A stretch of 5,076 bases of DNA from contig USMP01000126.1 in assembly GCA_900555795.1 (NCBI GenBank), positions 1 through 5,076 on the forward strand, given 5' to 3'. Made by a program: the position numbers and the translations under genes. The stretch comes from an uncultured Eubacteriales bacterium (GTDB taxonomy: Bacteria; Bacillota; Clostridia; Oscillospirales; Oscillospiraceae). Below, piece after piece: positions 1-5,076 of this stretch (its first letter is position 1; every line of letters starts with the position of its first letter). Under the pieces are notes generated by a model. It had not been told where the DNA came from. It did not search any database and worked only from the letters and a program-made list of their open reading frames with translations.

Positions 1-115
1 TCAGCTGCACCCGGTATACGTAGCCGCCGGCCCGGCGCAGGGCTGCGTCAATGGCAACCTGGGCTTGGTAGCAGGTCATGCCGTGGAGGTCCAGGGATAT
101 AGTGCCGCTCTGCAT
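1..115 (-). CDS. Small Smr-domain protein, N-terminal part (runs off left edge)
   Basis: The minus strand opens with ATG at 115-113 and reads 38 codons without a stop to the window edge, so the 3' part is missing. The peptide begins MQSGTISLDLHGMTCYQAQV. The LDLHGMT motif at residues 8-14, followed by an amphipathic helix (YQAQVAIDAALRRA, residues 16-29), is the typical start of the Smr domain found at the C-terminus of MutS2 and in small stand-alone Smr proteins. The second signature (HGxG-like, about residue 40) would lie just outside the window. An AAGGAG ribosome binding site sits about 10 nt upstream of the ATG, which supports this start. Smr domains bind or cut nucleic acid, and MutS2 relatives act on collided ribosomes. 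The role of the stand-alone short form is not established. It diverges from the permease operon, and its likely promoter is at 215-243. The domain call is fairly sure, the function is not. Confidence 0.8.
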   Translation of the reverse strand, partial: MQSGTISLDLHGMTCYQAQVAIDAALRRAGGYVYRVQL

Positions 116-136
116 AGGCTTTGTTCTCCTTCCAGC

Positions 137-165
137 TTGCGTTTTTTCCGGGGAAACGGTATAAT
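137..165 (+). promoter_or_regulatory. Sigma-A type promoter of the permease-citC operon
   Basis: The boxes TTGCGT (137-142) and TATAAT (160-165) are separated by exactly 17 nt. The -10 box is a perfect consensus and the -35 box matches at four of six positions, so this is the best promoter in the window. The predicted start is near 172, leaving a leader of about 95 nt before the permease ATG at 267. It faces the predicted Smr promoter, so the two leaders would overlap by roughly 37 bp on opposite strands. Confidence 0.75.
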
Positions 166-197
166 CAGGGTAATTATGGGCAGGTTTAACACCACGG

Positions 198-236
198 GCG
201 CCCCGGCTGTCACCAGTGTAGCACAAGCCGGGGCGC
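198..236. repeat. Perfect 11-bp inverted repeat in the divergent intergenic region
   Basis: GCGCCCCGGCT (198-208) and AGCCGGGGCGC (226-236) are perfect inverse complements separated by 17 nt. No T-run follows either arm on either strand, so it is not a standard intrinsic terminator. As DNA it covers the -10 region, spacer and predicted start of the Smr promoter, as an operator might. As RNA it would form a stable hairpin in the permease leader, ending 14 nt before that gene's ribosome binding site. Which of these roles applies cannot be decided from the sequence. Confidence 0.7.
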
Positions 237-243
237 TTGAAAA
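215..243 (-). promoter_or_regulatory. Probable promoter of the Smr gene (extended -10)
   Basis: Read on the minus strand, TTTTCA (243-238) is followed by a 17-nt spacer and TACACT (220-215), with TGC directly before the -10 box, which forms an extended -10 element (TGnTACACT). The -35 box matches TTGACA at four of six positions and the -10 box matches TATAAT at four of six. The predicted transcript start is near 208, giving a leader of about 93 nt before the Smr ATG. The right arm of the 198-236 inverted repeat fills most of the spacer. A weaker alternative -10 (CATAAT) lies closer to the gene but has no good -35. Confidence 0.5.
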
Positions 244-250
244 GACCTGT

Positions 251-258
251 GGGAGAGG
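251..258 (+). promoter_or_regulatory. Ribosome binding site fixing the permease start
   Basis: GGGAGAGG ends 8 nt before the ATG at 267. This selects that ATG over an in-frame upstream TTG at 237, which lies directly after the inverted repeat and has no comparable site at the right distance. The extra ten residues from the TTG would also lack the look of a conserved permease N-terminus. Confidence 0.75.
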
Positions 259-266
259 ATGCCCGT

Positions 267-1619
267 ATGGAAAACCGGCTGGAGAAAAAGTATGGCCTGC
301 CTACGGCCACGGCCATGGTGGTGGGCATTGTCATCGGCTCCGGTGTGTTCTTTAAAGCGGAGGCGGTGCTGGCGGCCACCGGAGGGGATATCCGTGTGGG
401 CGCGGCCGCCTGGGCGCTGGCGGGAGCGGTCATGCTGACTTCAGCTGGTGCCTTTGCCGTGGTGGCCGCACGGCAGGGGGGCGCCGGCGGAGCGGCGGAC
501 TACGCGGCAGCCATGGTGTCTCCCCGCTATGGGTACTGGGTGGGCTGGTTTCTGGCGGTGATCTATTATCCTACACTGACGGCGGTGCTGGCCTGGGCCT
601 CCGCCCGCTACCTGTGCCAGCTGCTGGGCTGGACGCTGGAGGGCCTGGGTCTCCTGGCCCTGGCGGGAATACTGCTCTGTGCCGCCGCCGGACTGAACGC
701 CGCCGCCCCGGTTGTGGCAGGGCGGCTCCAGGTGGGGGTCGCGGCGGTGAAGCTGGCGCCGCTGGTGCTGCTGGGGGTGGTGGGGATTGCCCGGGGGCTT
801 TCAAGCGGCCTCCTGGCGGAAAATGTGGCTGCCGGACAGGCGTCCGGCCAAGGCATGGAGGGCCTGCTGCCGGCTATGGTGTCGGTGGCCTTTGCCTATG
901 AGGGGTGGATCATCGCCGCCTCCATCAGCGGGGAACTGCGGCGGCCCCGGCGGGATCTGCCCGTGGCGCTGGCGACGGGGTCCCTGGTGGTCATGGGGGT
1001 CTATATGGGCTATTATGTGGGCCTGGCGGGAGCGGTTCCCACCGGGGCGCTGCTGGCGGCGGGCCCGGGGGCGGCTCAGCTGGCGTTTCAGACCCTGTTC
1101 GGCGCCGCCGCAGGCCAGTGGGTGCTGGCGCTGGTGGTGGTGTCCTGCCTGGGAGGCCTCAACGGCCTGACCATGGCCAACTGCCGGGGGCTGTACGCCC
1201 TGGCGGTCCGGGGGGAAGGGCCGCGGCCCGCCTCCTTTGCCCGGCTGAGCCCGGTCAAGGGGATGCCGAGTCGTTCAGCGGCGGCAGGCCTAGCGCTGGC
1301 GGCGCTGTGGCTGGTCCACTACTGGGCCCACGCCGGGGAGAGGCTGCCGGGCTTTCTGGACTTTGACAGTTCGGAGTTGCCGATCATCACCCTTTACGGT
1401 ATGTATGTCCCCATTTTTCTGGGCCTGATGGCGCGGGGGCGGGGACTGGGCTGGCTGAAACGCTTTCTTCTGCCGGCGCTGGCGCTGGCGGGCTGCGCCT
1501 TCATGGTGATGGCGTCCCTGCTGGCCCACAGTAGGGAGATGGTGGCTTATCTGTTGGTATTTGCGGGGACCATGGCGCTGGGCGGCTTGGCGGGCCGGCC
1601 CGGCGGGAGAGGAGTTTAA
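267..1619 (+). CDS. APC-superfamily amino acid permease (SteT/LAT-like)
   Basis: A 450-residue integral membrane protein, about the usual length for this family, with some twelve hydrophobic segments (roughly 13-36, 45-67, 88-117, 126-143, 151-175, 200-222, 235-256, 276-306, 337-353, 371-390, 398-420, 424-442). The first carries GIVIGSGVFF (20-29), the unwound glycine-rich substrate-binding stretch of amino acid/polyamine/organocation transporters. The sixth carries FAYEGWIIAASISGELRRP (209-227), which matches the conserved F-x-Y-x-G-W ... E-(I/L)-(R/K)-x-P segment of LAT and SteT type exchangers. It probably moves amino acids across the cytoplasmic membrane as a proton symporter or exchanger. 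The substrate cannot be read from the sequence. The ATG start is set by GGGAGAGG at 251-258. Its stop is 2 nt from the citC start, so the two genes are almost certainly co-transcribed from the promoter at 137-165. Confidence 0.88.
   Translation: MENRLEKKYGLPTATAMVVGIVIGSGVFFKAEAVLAATGGDIRVGAAAWALAGAVMLTSAGAFAVVAARQGGAGGAADYAAAMVSPRYGYWVGWFLAVIYYPTLTAVLAWASARYLCQLLGWTLEGLGLLALAGILLCAAAGLNAAAPVVAGRLQVGVAAVKLAPLVLLGVVGIARGLSSGLLAENVAAGQASGQGMEGLLPAMVSVAFAYEGWIIAASISGELRRPRRDLPVALATGSLVVMGVYMGYYVGLAGAVPTGALLAAGPGAAQLAFQTLFGAAAGQWVLALVVVSCLGGLNGLTMANCRGLYALAVRGEGPRPASFARLSPVKGMPSRSAAAGLALAALWLVHYWAHAGERLPGFLDFDSSELPIITLYGMYVPIFLGLMARGRGLGWLKRFLLPALALAGCAFMVMASLLAHSREMVAYLLVFAGTMALGGLAGRPGGRGV
1608..1614 (+). 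promoter_or_regulatory. citC ribosome binding site inside the permease C-terminus
   Basis: AGAGGAG lies within the last codons of the permease gene, 7 nt before the citC ATG at 1622, with the permease stop codon between them. This arrangement favours translational coupling or re-initiation, so permease and CitC output should be linked. Confidence 0.75.
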
Positions 1620-1621
1620 CG

Positions 1622-2647
1622 ATGGAGTACGGGTATTATGAGCAGTCGGGCAGCCCCTTTCAGGGGGCGCAGCTGGAGAAGCTGCGGGCCTTTTTATTGC
1701 GCATGGGGCTGACCTATGATCCGGGGATTACGTATACGGCCACCATCCGCAGCAGCGGGGATGAGATTGTGGCCGCCGGGTCCCTGCAGGGGGATGTTAT
1801 CAAGTGTGTGGCGGTGGATCCGGCTCTTCAGGGGGAGGGGCTTACCGCCTCCCTCCTTACAGCGCTGCGGCGGGAGGCGCTGAGCCGGGGCGTCCGGCGG
1901 CTTTTCCTCTACACAAAGCCCGCCAATTGGGCCCAGTTCAGCGCTCTGGGCTTCTGCGAGGTAGCAAGGACGGCGAATGTGCTGCTGATGGAGGACCGGC
2001 GGGGGGGCTTCGACGCCTGGGTCAGCCAGGTCCGGCGGGATGAAGCCCGGGGAACCGTGGGGGCGGCGGTGATGAACTGCAACCCCATGACCCGGGGCCA
2101 CCTGTACCTCATTGAGCAGGCGGCGGCGCGGTGCGACTTTCTGTATCTTTTTGTCGTCTCCGAGGACCGCAGCGCCGTGCCGGCGGCGGACCGGCTGAAA
2201 ATTGTGGAGACGGCGGTGGCCGGGCGGCCCAATCTAGCGGTGGCGGGTACCTCCCGGTATTTGATTTCCTCGGCCACCTTCCCGGACTACTTCCTCAAGG
2301 ACAAATCCGCCGCCCCGTCGGTCTGGACGGAACTGGACATTGCTGTGTTCTGCCGTCTGGCCCGCCAGCTGGGAATTACCCGGCGGTTTGTGGGAACGGA
2401 GCCTTACTGTCCCGTTACTTCCGCCTATAACCGCGCCATGGCCCGGGAACTGCCGGAACGGGGAGTGGAACTGGTGGAGATCGCCCGGATGGAGGAGGCG
2501 GGGCGGCCGGTAAGCGCCACAGCGGTGCGCCAGCTGCTGCGGCAGGGCCGTTGGCAGGAGATGGAGCCTCTGGTGCCGGCGGCTACATACGCGTATTTTT
2601 CCGATCCGGCGAACCGGGCAAAGGTTATTAAGCGGATGGGGGAGTAG
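1622..2647 (+). CDS. citC: [Citrate (pro-3S)-lyase] ligase (citrate lyase acetate ligase)
   Basis: At 341 residues this matches the normal CitC length. CitC uses ATP and acetate to acetylate the phosphoribosyl-dephospho-CoA arm of the citrate lyase acyl carrier protein (CitD), switching citrate lyase on in the cytoplasm. The N-terminal part (about 15-125) is a GNAT-like domain: VDPALQGEGLTASLLTAL (65-82) is the acyl-CoA-type loop and helix, and FSALGF (106-111) is the usual late motif. The C-terminal part (about 145-340) is a nucleotidyltransferase with NCNPMTRGHLYLIEQAA (152-168), a T-x-G-H version of the HIGH motif. It also has the family segments YLISSATFPDYFLKDKS (213-229) and VSATAVRQLL (297-306), the ISSTxxR-like second nucleotide motif. 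All key motifs look intact. It follows the permease by 2 nt. No citDEF, citX or citG gene lies in the window, so its partner is elsewhere or it is an orphan. Confidence 0.9.
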   Translation: MEYGYYEQSGSPFQGAQLEKLRAFLLRMGLTYDPGITYTATIRSSGDEIVAAGSLQGDVIKCVAVDPALQGEGLTASLLTALRREALSRGVRRLFLYTKPANWAQFSALGFCEVARTANVLLMEDRRGGFDAWVSQVRRDEARGTVGAAVMNCNPMTRGHLYLIEQAAARCDFLYLFVVSEDRSAVPAADRLKIVETAVAGRPNLAVAGTSRYLISSATFPDYFLKDKSAAPSVWTELDIAVFCRLARQLGITRRFVGTEPYCPVTSAYNRAMARELPERGVELVEIARMEEAGRPVSATAVRQLLRQGRWQEMEPLVPAATYAYFSDPANRAKVIKRMGE

Positions 2648-2656
2648 GTTCCACCC

Positions 2657-2700
2657 AAAAGAACCCCCGGGGAATGGCCGCGGCCATTCCCCGGGGGTTC
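2657..2700 (-). terminator. Intrinsic terminator of the mutase/coiled-coil pair: 40-bp perfect palindrome plus TTTT
   Basis: Positions 2661-2700 are a perfect palindrome with two 20-nt halves and no spacer (centre at 2680/2681). In RNA this gives an 18-bp stem with a CGCG loop. On the minus strand it is followed by TTTT (2660-2657), so it ends leftward transcription coming from the coiled-coil gene, whose stop is 76 nt away. On the plus strand the stem is preceded by AAAA and followed by GCTG, with no T-run. It would therefore act only weakly for citC, which stops 13 nt before it, unless another mechanism ends that transcript or the stem simply protects its 3' end. Confidence 0.85.
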
Positions 2701-2776
2701 GCTGCCTGCGGGACCAGGGGGCCGGGGCAGCCCACCCGCCCCGAACCGCGCTGTGTCCGTCCCGGTGTATACCATG

Positions 2777-3721
2777 CTACGCCTGGAGAACCAATTCGTC
2801 CAGTTCCCGCTTTTTCGCCTCCCGCTCCTGCCGGCTGGCGGAAAGGGAGCGGTTCAGGCGGTCCAGGACGGAGCGGACGGAGCGCTCCACGTCCGCCACC
2901 TGATTTTTGGAGTTGCGAATACGGTCCATAACGGCCCAGTCGGCAAAGATCCCATCGAAAAAGTAGTCGGCGAAGCGGAGGAAGCCGTCCACCTGAATCC
3001 GCAAATCCGCCTGAATGGCCACATCCGCCAGTTCCGTGCGGAACCGGGACAGGGAGCGCTGGAGAGCGTTCACCTGCCGCTGGGCCTCATCCAGGTGGGA
3101 GTGCTTGGCGATGTCGCTGATCAGGCCGCCTCCCAGCAGGTCAAAGGTGCCCCAGCCCTCGGCGGAGGAGAGGGAGCCCTGGATGGCGTCGATGTCCACC
3201 AGAGCGGCCTGACCGGCCTGAATGGCCTCCTGGATCTCCCGGTCCTGGGCGCCTAAGTAGGTGATGCGCTCCTCCAGGGCGCAGATACGGTCCCCGTAGT
3301 AGGCGTTCATGGACTTCATCACCGCCGCCTTTTCCTCCAGCAGCCGCTGGTAGGTTTCCTGGCAGTTTTCCAGGCTGTCCAGTTCCCGCCGGCGGTCCGC
3401 CAAATCCCGCTCCACGGTTTCCAGTTCCCGCCGCTTGGCGTCATAGCGCAGGGCGGCGGCACAGGCCTCCGCCTCCTCCTTCTCCAACTGCTCATCCAGA
3501 CGTCCGGACAGTTGATAGAACAGCTTTGCCAGGCTGAAGCCCTCCAGCCGGTCTACATCCAGCTGTTCCCGGTAGGTCTGCTCCTTCAGCTGCCGGGCCT
3601 GGGAGGCGAGGTCCAGCTGCCGGCCCTCCAGCTGCTCCACCATCGCTTTTACCTTGTGCCGCCGGGCCATCTGATCCACCAGCTGGCGCAGCTGCCGGTT
3701 CAGTTCATCCAATCGTTCCAT
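2777..3721 (-). CDS. Uncharacterised cytoplasmic coiled-coil protein
   Basis: A 314-residue, highly charged protein of unknown function. There is no signal peptide and no membrane segment. Long stretches rich in E, R, Q, L and A suggest coiled coils at about 1-55, 77-175, 211-240 and 270-314. Two stretches break this pattern and look like the conserved core. The first is LEGFSLAKLFYQLSGRLDEQLEKEEAEA (59-86). The second is the glycine-rich W-G-T-F-D-L-L-G-G-G segment at 190-199, running into ISDIAKHSHLDEAQ (201-214). A further aromatic-rich block, FLRFADYFFDGIFADWAVMDRI (247-268), precedes the last helix. The author has a vague memory of similar proteins with a G-rich plus AKHS core in Firmicutes but cannot name a characterised family. 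The ATG is supported by AGGAGG at 3726-3731. The gene follows the phosphosugar mutase by 65 bp with no promoter visible between them, so the two are probably co-transcribed, and transcription ends at the 2661-2700 hairpin. The gene is solid, the function is not known. Confidence 0.85.
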   Translation of the reverse strand: MERLDELNRQLRQLVDQMARRHKVKAMVEQLEGRQLDLASQARQLKEQTYREQLDVDRLEGFSLAKLFYQLSGRLDEQLEKEEAEACAAALRYDAKRRELETVERDLADRRRELDSLENCQETYQRLLEEKAAVMKSMNAYYGDRICALEERITYLGAQDREIQEAIQAGQAALVDIDAIQGSLSSAEGWGTFDLLGGGLISDIAKHSHLDEAQRQVNALQRSLSRFRTELADVAIQADLRIQVDGFLRFADYFFDGIFADWAVMDRIRNSKNQVADVERSVRSVLDRLNRSLSASRQEREAKKRELDELVLQA

Positions 3722-3725
3722 ATTG

Positions 3726-3731
3726 CCTCCT
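3726..3731 (-). promoter_or_regulatory. Consensus ribosome binding site of the coiled-coil gene
   Basis: On the minus strand a perfect AGGAGG is followed by only 4 nt (CAAT) and then the ATG at 3721-3719. The spacing is shorter than the usual 5-9 nt. The foot of the 3738-3770 hairpin lies only 6 nt upstream, and the CCCCTCC run in its 3' arm is partly complementary to this site. Confidence 0.75.
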
Positions 3732-3737
3732 CATTGC

Positions 3738-3770
3738 GCGGAGGGGACGGGCCGGGCCCGCCCCCTCCGC
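3738..3770. repeat. GC-rich hairpin between the mutase and coiled-coil genes
   Basis: Arms 3738-3752 and 3756-3770 pair over 15 positions with a single mismatch (A at 3747 against C at 3761) and a 3-nt CGG loop. Neither strand has a T-run after it, so it does not look like a standard intrinsic terminator. It begins 15 nt past the mutase stop codon and ends just before the next gene's ribosome binding site. It may slow polymerase, stabilise the 3' end of the mutase message, or tune translation of the downstream gene. Confidence 0.65.
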
Positions 3771-3784
3771 TTGACGCTGTGCCG

Positions 3785-5076
3785 CTAGTTCAGTGCGGCC
3801 ACCCAATGGCTGTATTTGTCCAGATTCTCATCCCGCTGGGCGGGGTTGGCGCCCTTGGTCAGCACGTATACCTTGATCTTGGGCTCCGTGCCGGAGGGGC
3901 GGACCAAAATGCTGGTGCCGTCCGCCAACTCAAAACGCAGCACGTTGGAGCCGGACAGTTCCATGGTGCTCCGCTCCCCGGTTGCGCAGTCCACTACGCT
4001 GCCATCCGCGTAGTCCTTGAACTGCCGCACCGCCACGCCGCCGATCTGGGTGGGGGGCGCCTCCCGCAGGGAGGCCATGAGCCGGGCCATATTCTTCAGG
4101 CCGTCCAGGCCGGGCATGACCAGATTGTGGGTCTGCTCCCCGTAGCAGCCGTACTTGGCGTAGAGGGCCTCCAGCGCGTCCAGCACGGTCATTCCCCGGC
4201 CGGCGTAGTAGGCGGCCATCTCGGTCAGCAGCAGGGAGGCGGTGACGGCGTCCTTGTCCCGCACATAGTCCCCCAGCATGTAGCCATAACTCTCCTCATA
4301 GGAGAACACCACCTTGCCCTGGCCGCTCTCCTCCAGGGCATTTTTCTTTTCCGCCATGAATTTAAAGCCCGTAAAGGTGTCAAAGCAGCGGACGCCGTAG
4401 TGCTCCGCCACAGCCCGGGCCATCTCCGTGGTGACAATGGTCTTCAGGGCCACCGCGTTTTCCGGCAGCTTCCCGGTGCGCTTCATGGCGCCCAGCAGGT
4501 AGTCCAAAAGCAGCACGCCGGTCTGGTTGCCGGTAACGGCGTGGTAGGCGCCGTCCCTGCCCCGGACCATGATGCCCACCCGGTCGCTGTCCGGGTCGGT
4601 GCCCAGGATAAAGTCCACGTCGTTTGCCTTGGCCAGATCGATGGCTAGGTAAAAGCCCTCCGGATTCTCCGGGTTGGGGGAGACTACTGTGGGGAAGCTG
4701 CCGTCAATGACCATCTGCTCCGGCACACATAAAAGGTGCCGGATGCCCGCCCGCTTCAGTGCCTCCGGCACCAGCTGGTAGCCGCAGCCGTGGAAGGGGG
4801 TATACACCAGCTTAAAGCGGTCCGCCACGGTGGGGATGGCGTCGGGGTCTGTGACCATGGCCATAACCTCCTGGAGGAAGGCCTCGTCCGTTTCCGTGCC
4901 CAGCACCGTAATCAGTCCCTCTGCCACCGCCTGGTCATAGGGCATGGCCTTTATGCCGGTGAAGATGTCGATCTTGGCAAGTTCCCGGGCAATGGCCTCA
5001 GCGTGGTGGGGGGGCAGCTGTGCTCCGTCGGCCCAGTAGACCTTGTAGCCGTTGTACTCCTTGGGGTTATGGCTGG
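3785..5076 (-). CDS. pgcA: Phosphoglucomutase/phosphomannomutase, PgcA-type (5' end cut by right edge)
   Basis: The reading frame stays open past the internal ATG at 4945 up to the right edge, giving 429 visible codons. The N-terminus, roughly 140 residues by comparison with 560-580 residue relatives, lies outside. The first visible residues, SHNPKEYNGYKVYW (5074-5033), contain the serine that carries the phosphate in alpha-D-phosphohexomutases. DPDSDRVG (about 4597-4574) is the metal-binding loop. The FSYEESYGYMLGDYVRDKDAV segment (around 4297, E-E-S) is the sugar-binding loop, and RPSGTEPKIKVYV (from 3901) is the phosphate-binding loop of the last domain. All four functional parts are therefore intact. 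The enzyme interconverts hexose 1- and 6-phosphates, most likely glucose phosphates for UDP-glucose and glycan synthesis. The EYNGYKVYW wording fits the Bacillus PgcA type rather than GlmM or the E. coli Pgm type. Sugar preference is not certain, and the gene symbol is by analogy. Confidence 0.92.
   Translation of the reverse strand, partial: SHNPKEYNGYKVYWADGAQLPPHHAEAIARELAKIDIFTGIKAMPYDQAVAEGLITVLGTETDEAFLQEVMAMVTDPDAIPTVADRFKLVYTPFHGCGYQLVPEALKRAGIRHLLCVPEQMVIDGSFPTVVSPNPENPEGFYLAIDLAKANDVDFILGTDPDSDRVGIMVRGRDGAYHAVTGNQTGVLLLDYLLGAMKRTGKLPENAVALKTIVTTEMARAVAEHYGVRCFDTFTGFKFMAEKKNALEESGQGKVVFSYEESYGYMLGDYVRDKDAVTASLLLTEMAAYYAGRGMTVLDALEALYAKYGCYGEQTHNLVMPGLDGLKNMARLMASLREAPPTQIGGVAVRQFKDYADGSVVDCATGERSTMELSGSNVLRFELADGTSILVRPSGTEPKIKVYVLTKGANPAQRDENLDKYSHWVAALN

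Noticed and set aside
237..266. A longer permease starting at the TTG at 237
   Set aside because: The ATG at 267 has a good ribosome binding site at the right distance and gives a normal N-terminus. The TTG has no such site and touches the inverted repeat.
172..266. A T-box or metabolite riboswitch in the permease leader
   Set aside because: The leader is only about 95 nt. No T-box core (TGGnACCGCG-like) or other familiar riboswitch core is visible, and the only strong structure is the 198-236 hairpin, without a T-run.
65..355. A 96-codon plus-strand open frame across the intergenic region
   Set aside because: It overlaps the Smr start on the opposite strand, the promoter, the inverted repeat and the start of the permease in another frame. 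It has no domain-like pattern.
2701..2731. A second small hairpin after the palindrome (GCTGCC ... GGCAGC)
   Set aside because: The stem is only 6 bp with a loop of about 19 nt and no T-run, which is within chance for GC-rich DNA. The rest of 2701-2776 shows nothing else.
3512..4648. A long plus-strand open frame (378 codons) opposite the coiled-coil and mutase genes
   Set aside because: It is antisense to two well-supported genes. Its protein is rich in H, G, Q and L as expected from the complement of GC-rich coding DNA, it shows no recognisable motif, and it has no clear ribosome binding site. The mutase frame on the other strand has all its catalytic motifs.
4945..5076. Starting the mutase at the internal ATG at 4945
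   Set aside because: The frame stays open to the window edge and encodes the active-site SHNP motif upstream of that ATG, so the true start lies beyond 5076.
1..5076. A previously undescribed defence or mobile system
   Set aside because: No nuclease, helicase, toxin-antitoxin, recombinase, repeat array or RNA gene can be supported, and base and codon use look uniform across all genes. The content is transport, citrate lyase activation, sugar phosphate metabolism and one unknown protein.

Overview
The window is GC-rich throughout, and its coding regions strongly favour G or C at third codon positions. It carries strong AGGAGG-type ribosome binding sites and sigma-A-like promoter boxes. Together with the protein types (a small Smr protein with a DLHGMT motif, an orphan citrate lyase ligase, a PgcA-type phosphosugar mutase), this suggests a high-GC member of the Clostridia, most likely an Oscillospiraceae-like gut anaerobe. 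The taxonomy is inferred from general familiarity, not from a search.

Left part (1-266): the 5' end of a small Smr-domain gene runs leftward off the edge. It is separated by about 150 bp from a rightward operon. This spacer holds a clear promoter for the rightward genes (TTGCGT-17-TATAAT, 137-165) and a plausible extended -10 promoter for the Smr gene (215-243, minus strand). An 11-bp perfect inverted repeat (198-236) sits across the Smr promoter and inside the permease leader. The two predicted start sites face each other, so the 5' leaders would overlap as antisense.

Centre (267-2647): a two-gene, tightly spaced operon. It encodes a 12-helix APC-superfamily amino acid permease of the SteT/LAT-like type, then CitC, the ligase that acetylates the citrate lyase acyl carrier protein. 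No citrate lyase subunit gene is present in the window.

Right part (2648-5076): the genes switch to the minus strand and converge on citC. Reading leftward, a phosphoglucomutase/phosphomannomutase (5' end cut by the right edge, active-site serine motif at the very edge) is followed after 65 bp by a 314-residue coiled-coil protein of unknown function. A 40-bp perfect palindrome followed by four Ts on the minus strand is the intrinsic terminator of this pair. It also lies just behind citC. A second GC-rich hairpin lies between the mutase and coiled-coil genes, directly in front of the latter's ribosome binding site.

No tRNA, rRNA, CRISPR, insertion sequence or phage feature is visible. Most of the window looks like ordinary chromosome. 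The points most worth a second look are the uncharacterised coiled-coil gene, the orphan citC coupled to a permease, and the facing promoters with an inverted repeat at the left intergenic region.
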